DNA of 64,000 nucleotides from DASQFI01 sp035633215 (lineage in GTDB: Bacteria; Acidobacteriota; Vicinamibacteria; Vicinamibacterales; SCN-69-37), in the NCBI GenBank assembly GCA_035633215.1, contig DASQFI010000050.1, forward strand, positions 58,330-122,329, written 5' to 3'. The number at the start of each line of letters is the position of its first letter. Within the stretch, counting starts at the first letter, position 1. Shown one piece after another: positions 16,787-25,345 of this stretch. A model generated the notes under the pieces. That model was not told where the DNA came from, did no database searches, and saw nothing but the letters and a program-made list of their open reading frames with translations. Made by a program: the position numbers and the translations under genes.

Positions 16787-19615
16787 ATGGAGCGTGGGCA
16801 ACAGGTGGAAACGTCGATCTCACAGGGTACGCAGCGGACGTTCGGGCCGGGGCGTGAAGTCGCGGGATTGGAGTTCGAACGGTACTTCACGAAAGACCAC
16901 GCCGACCCGTTCGACGAGATCGATTGGGAGCTGCGGAGCGCGGTCATCGCCAACGAGCGCGGTGAGCTGGTCTTCGAGCAGCGCGACGTCGAGTTTCCCC
17001 GCTCCTGGTCCCAGCAAGCCACCAACATCGTTGTCTCCAAGTATTTCCGCGGCCAGATCGGCACGCCCACGCGGGAACGATCGGTCAGGCAGCTCATCGG
17101 GCGGGTCGTCGACACGATCACGCACTGGGCGCGCGAGCAGCACTACTTCGCGTCGGAAGACGACCTTCAGGCGTTCAGCGACGACCTGAAACACCTGCTC
17201 GTCTATCAGAAGGGGTCGTTCAACAGCCCCGTGTGGTTCAACTGCGGCTTCGAGCGGCAGCCGCAGTGCTCGGCCTGCTTCATCAACTCGGTCCAGGACA
17301 CGATGGAGTCGATCCTGACGCTGGCCAAGACCGAGGGCATGCTGTTCAAGTTCGGATCCGGGACGGGCTCGAACCTGTCGTCGATTCGATCGTCGCGCGA
17401 GGTGCTCGCCGGCGGCGGGACGGCGTCGGGGCCGGTCTCGTTCATGAAAGGCTTCGACGCGTTTGCGGGCGTCATCAAATCGGGCGGCAAGACGCGGCGC
17501 GCGGCGAAGATGGTCATTCTGAACGCCGACCATCCGGATGTCGTCGAGTTCATCACCTGCAAGGTCGAGGAAGAGCGCAAGGCGTGGGCGCTCATCGACG
17601 CCGGCTACGACGGGTCGTTCACCGGTCCGGCGTACGCGTCGGTGTTCTTCCAGAACTCGAACAACTCGGTGCGCGTCACCGACGAGTTCATGCGCGCCGT
17701 GCTCGACAACGCCGAGTGGCAGACGCGATCGGTGACCTCGGGCGAGGTGATGGACACGTACAGGGCCAAGGATCTCATGCGCCAGATTGCCGAGGCCACC
17801 TGGGTGTGCGGCGATCCGGGCATGCAGTTCGATACGTCGGTCAATGACTGGCACACCTGCCCGAACACCGCGCGGATCAACGCGTCGAACCCGTGCTCGG
17901 AGTACATGTTTCTCGACGACTCGGCGTGCAACCTGGCGTCGATCAACCTGATGAAATTCCTGACGTCCGACGGCGAGTTCGACGCCGAGGCGTTCGAGCG
18001 TGCGTGCGCGACGTTCATCACCGCGCAGGAAATCCTGGTCGATAACGCCAGCTACCCGACCAAGGCGATCGAGAAGAACAGCCACGACTACCGGCCGCTC
18101 GGCCTGGGGTATGCGAATCTCGGTGCGCTCCTGATGTCGCGCGGGCTGCCCTACGACGGCAACTCCGGCCGCGATTACGCCGCGACGATCACCGCCATCA
18201 TGCACGGCGCGGCCTACGCGCAGTCGGCGCGCGTCGCACGCGACCACGGCGGGCCGTTCCCCGGCTTCGACAAGAACCGCGAGCCCATGCTGCGCGTCAT
18301 GCGCAAGCACCGGACGGCGCTCAAGGACATCGACCGCACGCACGTGCCGAAGGATCTGTTCGAGCGCGCCCGGCAGATCTGGGACGAGTGCGTCGATCTC
18401 GGCGAGAAGCACGGCTTCCGCAACGCGCAGGCGACCGTCCTCGCGCCGACCGGCACGATCGGCTTCATGATGGATTGCGACACGACCGGCGTCGAGCCCG
18501 ACATCGCGCTCGTCAAGTACAAGAAGCTCGTCGGCGGCGGGCTGATGAAGATCGTCAACCACACCGTCCCGATGGCGCTCGAGCGCATGGGCTATACCGC
18601 CGCGCAAGTCGAGGACATCGTCGGCTACATCGACGAGCAGGAGACGATTGAAGGCGCGCCGCACCTGAAGGACAAGGACCTGGCCGTGTTCGACTGCGCG
18701 TTCAAGCCGGCGCGCGGCGTCCGGTCCATCCAGTACATGGGCCACATCAAGATGATCGGTGCCGTACAGCCGTTCATCTCGGGCGCCATCTCGAAGACGG
18801 TCAACGTCCCGAAGGACGCGACGGTCGAGCAGATCCAGCAGGCGTACATCGACTCGTGGCGTCTGGGCGCGAAAGCCGTCTCGATCTATCGCGACGGCAG
18901 CAAGCGCACGCAGCCGCTGAACACGTCGAGGACCGATCCGACCCGGGCGCCGGGCGACGGACCAGCGGTGGGCGAGACGCCGCGGCGGCACAAGCTGCCG
19001 GACGAGCGGCAGTCGATCACCCACAAGTTCGACATCGCGGGACACGAGGGCTACATCACCGTCGGTCTCTACGAGGACGGGCAGCCGGGCGAGCTGTTCC
19101 TGACGATGGCGAAGGAAGGCTCGACGATTTCCGGATTTGCCGACGCGTTCGCGCAGGCGATCAGCTACGCTCTGCAGTACGGCGTGCCGCTCCAGGACCT
19201 CGTCGACAAGTTCAGCCACGTCCGCTTCGAGCCGTCCGGGATGACGAAGAACCCGGACATCCGCTTCGCGAAGTCGATCGTCGACTACATCTTCCGCTGG
19301 CTGGCGGTGAAATTCCTCTCGCCGGAAGCGCAGTACCGCGCCGGCGTGAACAACCGCGAGGAAGTCGCCTCGCCCGAGCAGCTCGTGCTCGACGTGCGCG
19401 CCACGGCCGCGGCCGAGACCGAACCGGCCGCCCCCGGTCCGGCGGATCCCGCGCGCGGTGGTGTGGCACCGGCGCGCCCGACGTCGAAGTCGAGCTTCGC
19501 GGCGATTCAGAATCAGGAAGACGCGCCGCCGTGCTCGACCTGCGGCTCGATCATGGTGCGCTCCGGCGCCTGCTACAAGTGCTCCAACTGCGGCACCACG
19601 TCGGGGTGCGCGTAG
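16787..19615 (+). CDS. nrdJ: Vitamin B12-dependent ribonucleotide reductase (class II)
   Basis: A 942-residue enzyme that reduces ribonucleotides to deoxyribonucleotides with adenosylcobalamin and needs no oxygen or iron-radical subunit. The active-site region NPCSEYMFLDDSACNLAS lies near residue 368 (the N-x-C-x-E triad of ribonucleotide reductases). GSGTGSNLSSIRS and the barrel motif ATVLAPTGTIGFMMDCD are also present. The C terminus carries a Cys-rich zinc-ribbon-like tail (CSTCGSI, CYKCSNCG and a last Cys), typical of long bacterial NrdJ and thought to help re-reduce the active site. ATG 16787 has GGGAGG six bases upstream. Gene and convergent neighbour are divided by a B-type hairpin. 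It is the only ribonucleotide reductase visible here. Confidence 0.97.
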   Translation: MERGQQVETSISQGTQRTFGPGREVAGLEFERYFTKDHADPFDEIDWELRSAVIANERGELVFEQRDVEFPRSWSQQATNIVVSKYFRGQIGTPTRERSVRQLIGRVVDTITHWAREQHYFASEDDLQAFSDDLKHLLVYQKGSFNSPVWFNCGFERQPQCSACFINSVQDTMESILTLAKTEGMLFKFGSGTGSNLSSIRSSREVLAGGGTASGPVSFMKGFDAFAGVIKSGGKTRRAAKMVILNADHPDVVEFITCKVEEERKAWALIDAGYDGSFTGPAYASVFFQNSNNSVRVTDEFMRAVLDNAEWQTRSVTSGEVMDTYRAKDLMRQIAEATWVCGDPGMQFDTSVNDWHTCPNTARINASNPCSEYMFLDDSACNLASINLMKFLTSDGEFDAEAFERACATFITAQEILVDNASYPTKAIEKNSHDYRPLGLGYANLGALLMSRGLPYDGNSGRDYAATITAIMHGAAYAQSARVARDHGGPFPGFDKNREPMLRVMRKHRTALKDIDRTHVPKDLFERARQIWDECVDLGEKHGFRNAQATVLAPTGTIGFMMDCDTTGVEPDIALVKYKKLVGGGLMKIVNHTVPMALERMGYTAAQVEDIVGYIDEQETIEGAPHLKDKDLAVFDCAFKPARGVRSIQYMGHIKMIGAVQPFISGAISKTVNVPKDATVEQIQQAYIDSWRLGAKAVSIYRDGSKRTQPLNTSRTDPTRAPGDGPAVGETPRRHKLPDERQSITHKFDIAGHEGYITVGLYEDGQPGELFLTMAKEGSTISGFADAFAQAISYALQYGVPLQDLVDKFSHVRFEPSGMTKNPDIRFAKSIVDYIFRWLAVKFLSPEAQYRAGVNNREEVASPEQLVLDVRATAAAETEPAAPGPADPARGGVAPARPTSKSSFAAIQNQEDAPPCSTCGSIMVRSGACYKCSNCGTTSGCA

Positions 19616-19623
19616 CGGGTAAA

Positions 19624-19678
19624 GACCTCCGAGGTCATTTTTGCGTGTCTCGCAATGCGCAAAATGACCTCGGAGGTC
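19624..19678. terminator. Repeat B2 hairpin between convergent genes
   Basis: GACCTCCGAGGTCATTTT (19624-19641) pairs perfectly with 19661-19678. The stem continues after one bulged T with GCG/CGC. Each arm is itself a palindrome, so a cruciform is possible. It starts nine bases after the nrdJ stop and ends five bases before the stop of the opposing gene, so it may terminate both. Confidence 0.7.
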
Positions 19679-19682
19679 ATCA

Positions 19683-21365
19683 CTACCAGCGGCTCGCGGG
19701 GCGGACACTCACGCAGCCATCGAGTGGCGTGCGCGAGTCTTCCGGCAGGACGATCATCGAACGAAATGTGATCTGCTCTGAACCCGGCCCGTGGAGATCC
19801 ACGATGGCCGTGAAGCTCAGGTCCGCGAAGCGCAGGAACGCCGCCACGACACCCATCCGATCAAGACTCGACAGGAGCAGGTCCCCGAACCCGTCCGGCA
19901 CGTCGCGGAATCCGAGATAGACGAGCGCGCGCTGGTGATCCTTCAGCGCCTCACGAACCTGGTCACCCGCGCAGTCGGCGGGAGCGCGGACGTGCGCGAC
20001 CTCGAACATGCGGCTGCCGTCAGAAAACGGTGCCCAACCGCCATTTACGCGTGAGAGATCGATCCCCGCGTACCACCAAACCGAAGGCCAGCCGAGACGC
20101 GTCGTGAGGATGGCGTCTCCAGGCTGACGCCGGGCCATCAGCCACTGGACGGCACTTCGGTCGTCGAGCCCTTGTTTGTGCTCGCGCGGCCGGGCGCGCG
20201 TGAGATCGCGGGCGCCGTTGGCGACGACATCCGTGCAGAGGTAGACCGCCGTGAGCACGACCGCGACGGAACCGCACAGCGGCATCCAGCGTCTGGCGAG
20301 GTACAAACGGCGCGCGGCACCAATCGCGCGGTCCAGGATCAGTGCCACACCGGCGTAGAGCGCCGGCACCATCCACAGCGAGAAGCGCTGGTGAAGCGGG
20401 ACCAGTCTGAACGCGGCGAGCAGAAACGCGCTCATCGGAGCGGTCGCGAAGGCCGCGCCCAAAACAGGCCGTGAACTCAAGGCGAATCCACAGGCTGCCA
20501 GGAGCCAGAAAACGATCCAGAGATCCGTCCCGGCCGGGTTCGTCGCAAGCGGCTCGAGCCGATTGACGATCCATACCGACGTCTCGATCGGTCCGGTGGC
20601 GTCCAGCGGCAGCTCGGACGCCCAATGGCTGCGAAGAAATGCGCTGTTGTGCGTGTAGCGTAGCGACACGTAGTAGTGCAGGCCGATGGAGGCGATCCAT
20701 ACCGCTCCCACCTGCGCGAATCGCAAGGCGGCGCGCAGGCCGTCGCGGCGCCACACAATGACGAGCAGCAGTGCGGCGCAGCCCGGCGTGACGAACACCG
20801 CGCCGTTGGCCAGCCATTGGCCGACGCATGCGAGTGTCCACCAGACGAGTGCGCGCCGCCGCAGCGCTCCGCCGTCTGACTCAACCGCCCACACCGCGAG
20901 CGCCGGCAGCAGCAGCCCGAAGAACCCGTCGGCGGAGTAATGTTTGACCTCCTGCGGGTAGTGAGACAAATACACGCCGAATGTGCACAACAGCGCGAGC
21001 ACCGAGGCGCCGATGCGGCTCATCCACCGCAGACCGATCCAGACCGCCGCGGCGAGCGTCGCGATCCCGAAGATCATCGGGATGAGCCGCAGCGCGAGCT
21101 CGCCGGTGCCGAACGCCAGCAGCGCCGTGCGCTCCAGCACCAGCCAGCCCAACGGCGCACTTTGATCGAGCCAGAGCTGACCCGCGAGATCGGCGAACGA
21201 CCGATCCCGCACGTTGAGCGCGATCATCTCCTCGTCGAGCCACAGCGGCCGCGCGCCGGCCCACTGCGAGACCGTCAGCCAGCATCCGGCGAGAGCGATG
21301 AGCACAGCCGGTTCGAGCGCGGCACGCCAGGCGCGCCGGCGAGGGCGCGCGTCACGAGCGCTCAT
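19683..21365 (-). CDS. GT39-like membrane glycosyltransferase
   Basis: A 560-residue polytopic protein, starting MSARDARPRRR with a positively charged N terminus. After the first helix it has PLWLDEEMIALNVRDRSF, the DE-type acidic motif of GT39/GT-C catalytic loops. About ten further helices follow, then a soluble C-terminal domain of about 130 residues (from RARPREHKQGLDDRS onward) that may bind the acceptor. It stands alone between nrdJ and the gene remnant at 21431. It may glycosylate a cell-envelope lipid or an exported protein; the substrate is unknown. The start at ATG 21365 was preferred because the upstream frame is Arg-rich. Confidence 0.72.
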   Translation of the reverse strand: MSARDARPRRRAWRAALEPAVLIALAGCWLTVSQWAGARPLWLDEEMIALNVRDRSFADLAGQLWLDQSAPLGWLVLERTALLAFGTGELALRLIPMIFGIATLAAAVWIGLRWMSRIGASVLALLCTFGVYLSHYPQEVKHYSADGFFGLLLPALAVWAVESDGGALRRRALVWWTLACVGQWLANGAVFVTPGCAALLLVIVWRRDGLRAALRFAQVGAVWIASIGLHYYVSLRYTHNSAFLRSHWASELPLDATGPIETSVWIVNRLEPLATNPAGTDLWIVFWLLAACGFALSSRPVLGAAFATAPMSAFLLAAFRLVPLHQRFSLWMVPALYAGVALILDRAIGAARRLYLARRWMPLCGSVAVVLTAVYLCTDVVANGARDLTRARPREHKQGLDDRSAVQWLMARRQPGDAILTTRLGWPSVWWYAGIDLSRVNGGWAPFSDGSRMFEVAHVRAPADCAGDQVREALKDHQRALVYLGFRDVPDGFGDLLLSSLDRMGVVAAFLRFADLSFTAIVDLHGPGSEQITFRSMIVLPEDSRTPLDGCVSVRPASRW

Positions 21366-21430
21366 GGAGCTTCGCCCGGGGTCATCCCGGCGCGATCGTA
21401 CGCCAGTCGCCAAGGGTCAGGCCCTCGACG

Positions 21431-21550
21431 ATGCAGAAGGAGCTTCAGGAGGCCGGCGATCAGGGCTACGACGTGATCGGGATGACCGTCGCGAAGACGG
21501 CGCTCGGCGGCAGCGAGCTCGTCACAATCACGCGGCGCAAGGTGCGATGA
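21431..21550 (+). pseudogene. 39-codon remnant of a DUF4177-like repeat protein
   Basis: This short reading frame begins MQKELQEAGDQGYDVIGM and ends LVTITRRKVR. It resembles the C-terminal repeat of a family with ELN-x-A-x-x-QG(Y/F/W) motifs (DUF4177-like; recognised by eye). Its stop overlaps the next gene's start as ATGA, as a real upstream gene's would. The frame stays open upstream into the reverse strand of the neighbouring glycosyltransferase, but that sequence does not look coding in this direction. The likely reading is a gene whose 5' part was deleted when the segment to its left arrived or rearranged. A functional micro-protein is the alternative. Confidence 0.5.
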
Positions 21551-22674
21551 CGCGCGCGCTCGCGGGCATCGTCGCGATCGCGCTCTGGCAGGCCGGCGGC
21601 CCGCCGGCGGACACGGCCTACCTGAGTTGGTCGGCCAGACAGGCCGAATCGGTCGGGCGGGCGATGTATCAGGCCGGGCGCGTCGGCGGCGCCTGGGATC
21701 TCCGCCTGCTCAAGACCGAGCGCTCCTACAACTACAAGCTCGCCGCGACGTGGATCACGCCCGACGTGGTGAGGGCGACCGTTCGCCTGCAGCAGCTCGC
21801 CAACCGGTTTGACGCGGAAGCGCAGCGGAGAGTGCAGGCGGCTTTGGCGGCCGCTGAGATCACCGTGATGGTCGAGATCGATCCGCGCGAAGGGTCCGGC
21901 ATCATTCCGAACGACTGGATGGCCATCCTCGAGCCCCGCGCTGCCAAGGATCGAAAGTTCGAGACCGTCTCTGGCCGACAGGTCCCGGCGCGGCGCGACG
22001 ATCCGGTGTTTGCCGGTGTCCTGCGCCGCAACTACGACTACGACCGCTTCTGGGTGACATTCCCGCTCGAGGCCGGCGGCCATCCGACGATTCCGGCCGA
22101 TGCCACCGAGCTGGATCTGATCGTCAGGATCTACGACAAGGAAGGCCGCGTCACCTGGCCGATCTCACCGGCGCTGCGCGCGTCGCTCTATCGTCAGTAC
22201 GTTCGGGTTCCGGGTGTCGAAGCTCCTGGAGCAGTGACGGCAGCTCCCGGAGCGTCGCGATCGCGTACGACGGCGTGCAGTCGACCGGGCGGTCGTCCTC
22301 GCTTCGATAGTCGGCTCCCGACAACCAGACGGTCCGGATCCCGAACGACTCGCCGCCGACGACATCGGCATTGCGCTGGTTGCCGACGAACAGCACCTCG
22401 TGTCGTTCGAGCGCGCACCGCGCCAGCGCGAACTGAAAGAACTCCGGCGCGGGCTTGCGGGCGCCCGCGTCGACCGAGGTGGTCACCCATTGGAACAAGC
22501 GCCCGATGCCGGCGCGCTCGAGCCATCTGCGCGCATCGGCTTCGACCGCGACGCGGGTGTTCGCCCAGAGCGCCAGCGGAAGGTCGAGCTGTTCCAATGT
22601 CTCGACGACGCCGGGCATCAGATGAATCGGCCGGGTCTCAACGGGCAAGTCGAGGTCCCGCCGCTCGTCCATGA
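21547..22674 (+). CDS. Uncharacterised exported protein with antisense-overlapping tail
   Basis: A 375-codon frame. The first about 225 residues look like a real protein: a short hydrophobic leader (MTRALAGIVAIALWQAG), then WDLRLLKTERSYNYKLAATW, EITVMVEIDPREGSGIIPNDWMA and YDRFWVTFPLE. I do not recognise the family. From about residue 226 the sequence turns into Arg/Thr/Pro-rich text that is the antisense of the HAD gene at 22151-22726, so the true C terminus may have been lost to a frameshift or missing stop. The start is set by the ATGA overlap with the remnant upstream. Location outside the cytoplasm is inferred from the leader only. Confidence 0.5.
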   Translation: MTRALAGIVAIALWQAGGPPADTAYLSWSARQAESVGRAMYQAGRVGGAWDLRLLKTERSYNYKLAATWITPDVVRATVRLQQLANRFDAEAQRRVQAALAAAEITVMVEIDPREGSGIIPNDWMAILEPRAAKDRKFETVSGRQVPARRDDPVFAGVLRRNYDYDRFWVTFPLEAGGHPTIPADATELDLIVRIYDKEGRVTWPISPALRASLYRQYVRVPGVEAPGAVTAAPGASRSRTTACSRPGGRPRFDSRLPTTRRSGSRTTRRRRHRHCAGCRRTAPRVVRARTAPARTERTPARACGRPRRPRWSPIGTSARCRRARAICAHRLRPRRGCSPRAPAEGRAVPMSRRRRASDESAGSQRASRGPAARP

Positions 22675-22726
22675 TCGTGTGGCCCCAATCGAACGCAATG
22701 GCTTTCAATCGCATCGTTTTCCGCAT
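22151..22726 (-). CDS. HAD-superfamily hydrolase-like protein
   Basis: About 191 residues of HAD fold. Motif I is AIAFDWGHTIMDE, in which the usual second Asp of DxD is Gly. Motif II is LALWANTR, motif III Lys is in GARKPAPEFF, and motif IV is VLFVGNQRNADVVGGESFGI with Asp kept. The loss of the second motif-I Asp questions classic phosphatase activity, although some HAD proteins keep the fold with other roles. Either ATG 22726 (MRKTMRLK) or 22714 (MRLKAI) may be the start. Its last about 25 residues (after LPSLLQEL) run antisense through the end of the convergent gene and may be readthrough. Confidence 0.72.
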   Translation of the reverse strand: MRKTMRLKAIAFDWGHTIMDERRDLDLPVETRPIHLMPGVVETLEQLDLPLALWANTRVAVEADARRWLERAGIGRLFQWVTTSVDAGARKPAPEFFQFALARCALERHEVLFVGNQRNADVVGGESFGIRTVWLSGADYRSEDDRPVDCTPSYAIATLRELPSLLQELRHPEPERTDDRATRAAPVRSAR

Positions 22727-22794
22727 CGACCTCCACCGAAGACCGGCCCGTCTGGCGAGTATACCGACGTGTGAATTGGCGGTATCCTCAGCCC

Positions 22795-24423
22795 ATGCGA
22801 ACACGACGAATAGTGGCTCAGTGCGTGGCGGTCGTCGCTTCGGCGACGATGCTGACGGCGCAAACCACCGGTGTCGGGGACGTGCGCTTCGCGAACTCCG
22901 GAGCGTCGGCGGCGCAGGCGCCATTTCTCGCCGGCCTCGCACAACTTCACAACTTCGAATACGACGCCGCGGCGACGCTCTTCCGTCGCGCCCAGGAGAT
23001 CGATCCCGGTTTCGCGATGGCGTACTGGGGCGAGGCGATGACCTACAACCATCCTGTCTGGATGCAGCAGGATCGCGACGCCGCACAGAAGGCGCTCGCG
23101 CGGCTGGGGCAGACGCCGGAGGCGCGGCTCGCGAAAGCGCCGACCGAACGTGAGAAGGACTATCTCCGTGCCGTCGATGTGCTGTACGGCACCGGGGAGA
23201 AGATCGCGCGCGACATCGCCTACGCGGACGCCATGGCCGGGCTGCACCGCAACAATCCGGCCGATGCTGACGCCGCCGCGTTCCATGCGCTCGCGGTGTT
23301 GGGAACGGCGCACGCCGGGCGCGACTTCGCGACCTACATGCGCGCGGCTGCCGTCGTCGAGCCCGTCTTTCGGGAGTTCCCGAACCATCCCGGCGCGGCG
23401 CACTACCTGATCCACTCGTACGACGATCCGGTCCATGCGCCGCTCGGCCTGCGGGCCGCGCGGGCGTACTCGAAGATCGCGCCGGCCGCGCCGCACGCCC
23501 AGCATATGACGTCGCACATCTTCGTCGCGCTCGGGATGTGGGACGACGTGGTGGCCGCCAACGAAGCAGCCATCGGCGTCGTCGATCGCGCGCGTAAGGA
23601 ACGCGGACAGCCGCCGAGTTCCTGCGGGCACTACAACATGTGGCTGGCGTACGGCTATCTGCAGCAAGGCCGGCGGACGGACGCCAAACGGCTGGTGGGC
23701 GAGTGCTACACGTCGGCCGGAGGCACGATCACGGGACATCACGGCGACGCCGCGGCTCTCCCCCTCCCGCCGCCAGCGACGGCCCAGACCACGCCGCCGG
23801 GACCGTTCGCGTTGATGCGCTCCCGGTATGTCATCGACACGGAGGACTGGAAGGGTGACGTTGCCGGCTGGAAGGCGCCATCCCCGGGGTTGCCCGCGGC
23901 CCAGATCACGACAGAGTTCGTGAATGGCCTGATTGCGGTCCGAACGAACACGCTCCCAGGGGCCCGCGAGGCGCTGAGCCGGCTCCGCGCGGCCCGCGCG
24001 GCATTGGACGCGCAATTCGACAAGAACGCGACCGACCAGTCGCCGCGCACGCGCGCCCAGATTCTGGAACTGCAGCTTGGCGCGCTGATACAGATCGCGG
24101 AAGGCGAGAAGACGACGTCGATCGATCGACTCCGCGAAGCCGCGGCGCTCGAGGACAAGATGCCGTTCGAGTTCGGTCCGCCCTTTATCGACAAGCCGTC
24201 ACATGAAGTGCTCGGCGAGGCGTTGCTGGCGCTCGGCCGCGCCAGGGAGGCCCGCGCCGCGTTCGAAGCGGCGTTGTCGCGCACGCCCGGCCGGACGACG
24301 GCGCTCCTCGGGCTGATGCGCGCGGCGACCGCTGGCGGCGATCAGGCGAAGGCGGCGGAGGCACGCGGCCAGCTGCGCGCGATCTGGAGTCGCGCCGACA
24401 GCATGCCAGCCGATGTCAAGTAG
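22795..24423 (+). CDS. Secreted TPR-repeat protein
   Basis: A 542-residue protein with a signal peptide (residues 1-23, MRTRRIVAQCVAVVASATML, cut after TAQ). TPR-like helices follow: FLAGLAQLHNFEYDAAATLFRRAQEIDPGFAMAYWGEA near residues 43-80, and further pairs at about 160-200 and 470-530 (LLALGRAREARAAFEAAL). Conserved His-rich loops (HPGAAHYLIHSYDD, HAQHMTSHIFVALGMWDD) are typical of an acidobacterial/bacteroidete TPR family and could bind metal; that is a guess. Probably periplasmic or outer-membrane associated. It stands alone, divergent from the HAD gene. Confidence 0.78.
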   Translation: MRTRRIVAQCVAVVASATMLTAQTTGVGDVRFANSGASAAQAPFLAGLAQLHNFEYDAAATLFRRAQEIDPGFAMAYWGEAMTYNHPVWMQQDRDAAQKALARLGQTPEARLAKAPTEREKDYLRAVDVLYGTGEKIARDIAYADAMAGLHRNNPADADAAAFHALAVLGTAHAGRDFATYMRAAAVVEPVFREFPNHPGAAHYLIHSYDDPVHAPLGLRAARAYSKIAPAAPHAQHMTSHIFVALGMWDDVVAANEAAIGVVDRARKERGQPPSSCGHYNMWLAYGYLQQGRRTDAKRLVGECYTSAGGTITGHHGDAAALPLPPPATAQTTPPGPFALMRSRYVIDTEDWKGDVAGWKAPSPGLPAAQITTEFVNGLIAVRTNTLPGAREALSRLRAARAALDAQFDKNATDQSPRTRAQILELQLGALIQIAEGEKTTSIDRLREAAALEDKMPFEFGPPFIDKPSHEVLGEALLALGRAREARAAFEAALSRTPGRTTALLGLMRAATAGGDQAKAAEARGQLRAIWSRADSMPADVK

Positions 24424-24462
24424 CGTGAATAGATCGAACGCTCAATCGATCAATTCTGAGAT

Positions 24463-25023
24463 TTACTTCTTTAGCGCCCCCGCAATCCGCTTGAGCGTCG
24501 CCTTTTCGCCCGACGACACCTTACCCAGACCGAACAAGCCGCCTGAGGCCGCGGCGATGTCCTCGCAGTATTTGATCAGCTCGTCTGCCGAGAGATCCGC
24601 ACGCGCACCCGAGCCGAGCATCGCGCCAATGAGCCGTGTGGCACGGGCGAAGACGTCTGCGGACGGTTGCCGGTCGAGCCAGTAAGTGAGCTGCTGGTCG
24701 GCGGGGCTGCCGGCGGCGATGCCGCGCGAGCGGGCCACGTCGACGATGAGCGCGCGCTCGTCGGGACTGACGCCGCCTTCGGCCCACGCGGTCTCGAGGA
24801 TCGGCATGAGTGGGAGCAGCGCGACGGTGTCGGGCGTGAACCCCAGCTCCTGGAGCTCGGCCAGCATCTCCGGATCGGTCAATCCGGTCTTCGCGCCCAG
24901 GTCGCGGCGCGCCTGATCGGCAGCCGCGGCCTGGCGCAGGCGTTCAACGAGCTCACGGTCCCGTTTCCGGAAGTACTCCTCTTCGTGTGTTCGTCGTCGA
25001 TCGGAAAGGGGATCGTCTGCCAT
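24463..25023 (-). CDS. Uncharacterised TerB-like helical protein
   Basis: A 186-residue soluble protein. The N terminus is charged and helical (HEEEYFRKRDRELVERLRQAA). A helical domain follows with LPLMPILETAWAEGGVSPDERALIVDVARSRGI, which looks like the acidic TerB/DnaJ-associated fold (WADGxVxxxExxxI). The C terminus is Gly/Lys-rich (GLFGLGKVSSGEKATLKRIAGALKK). No catalytic motif is seen. ATG 25023 (MADDPLSDRR) was chosen over an upstream start because of its hydrophilic, family-like start. Its role is unknown. Confidence 0.55.
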   Translation of the reverse strand: MADDPLSDRRRTHEEEYFRKRDRELVERLRQAAAADQARRDLGAKTGLTDPEMLAELQELGFTPDTVALLPLMPILETAWAEGGVSPDERALIVDVARSRGIAAGSPADQQLTYWLDRQPSADVFARATRLIGAMLGSGARADLSADELIKYCEDIAAASGGLFGLGKVSSGEKATLKRIAGALKK

Positions 25024-25110
25024 CGCGCCTCCGTCGTCGATCCTATCTGCCGTGCCGATTGCTGCACAAGGCGCTTGCACACGGGTGGACTGATCTCTGT
25101 CGGATCAGAG

Positions 25111-25280
25111 CCGGGGTTCCGAGGTTCCGGAGTTCCGGAGTTCAATTCCTGGGTTCGCGTTCCGTCGTGCCAGGGTTCCGGGTTCCACGTTGAACTTGGG
25201 AACCCAGGCACCACGGAACTCCGGAACCTGAAGGTTCGAACGCCGGAACATCGGAACCACGGAACCCCCCCCGGAACCAC
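25111..25280. repeat. Repeat E2: inverted pair of about 8-bp tandem arrays
   Basis: Units such as GGTTCCGA, GGTTCCGG and AGTTCCGG run rightward on the left side and as inverse complements (CCGGAACC, TCGGAACC) on the right. Nested perfect pairings include 25123-25136 with 25215-25228 (14 bp) and 25148-25156 with 25200-25208 (9 bp). Confidence 0.8.
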
Positions 25281-25335
25281 GTAGGCTTCGGTGGTCCGCC
25301 GTAGCTTCAGCGAAGGCGGAAGGGCCGGCCGACAC
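25281..25335. repeat. Repeat C copy
   Basis: It contains CTTCGGTGGTCCGCCGTAGC and GCGAAGGCGGAAGGGCCGGC, the same blocks as the copies at 37151-37220 and (inverted) 41472-41550, but lacks their outer half. Confidence 0.75.
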
Positions 25336-25345
25336 CAGTCGACGT

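Larger units (their letters stand above)
25024..25345. other. Repeat-filled intergenic region
   Basis: This 322-bp gap holds a small CTGATC/GATCAG hairpin (25090-25108), the 8-bp-unit inverted arrays of repeat E2 (25111-25280) and a C-type repeat (25281-25335). No gene was seen. Confidence 0.7.

Noticed and set aside
16820..19708. Very long open frame on the minus strand (about 960 codons) opposite nrdJ
   Set aside because: It is antisense to a clear ribonucleotide reductase, is rich in Arg/Asp/His/Val and resembles no family. High GC at third codon positions leaves the opposite frame open. The same applies to long frames opposite the Omp85, GT4, PQQ and Lon genes.
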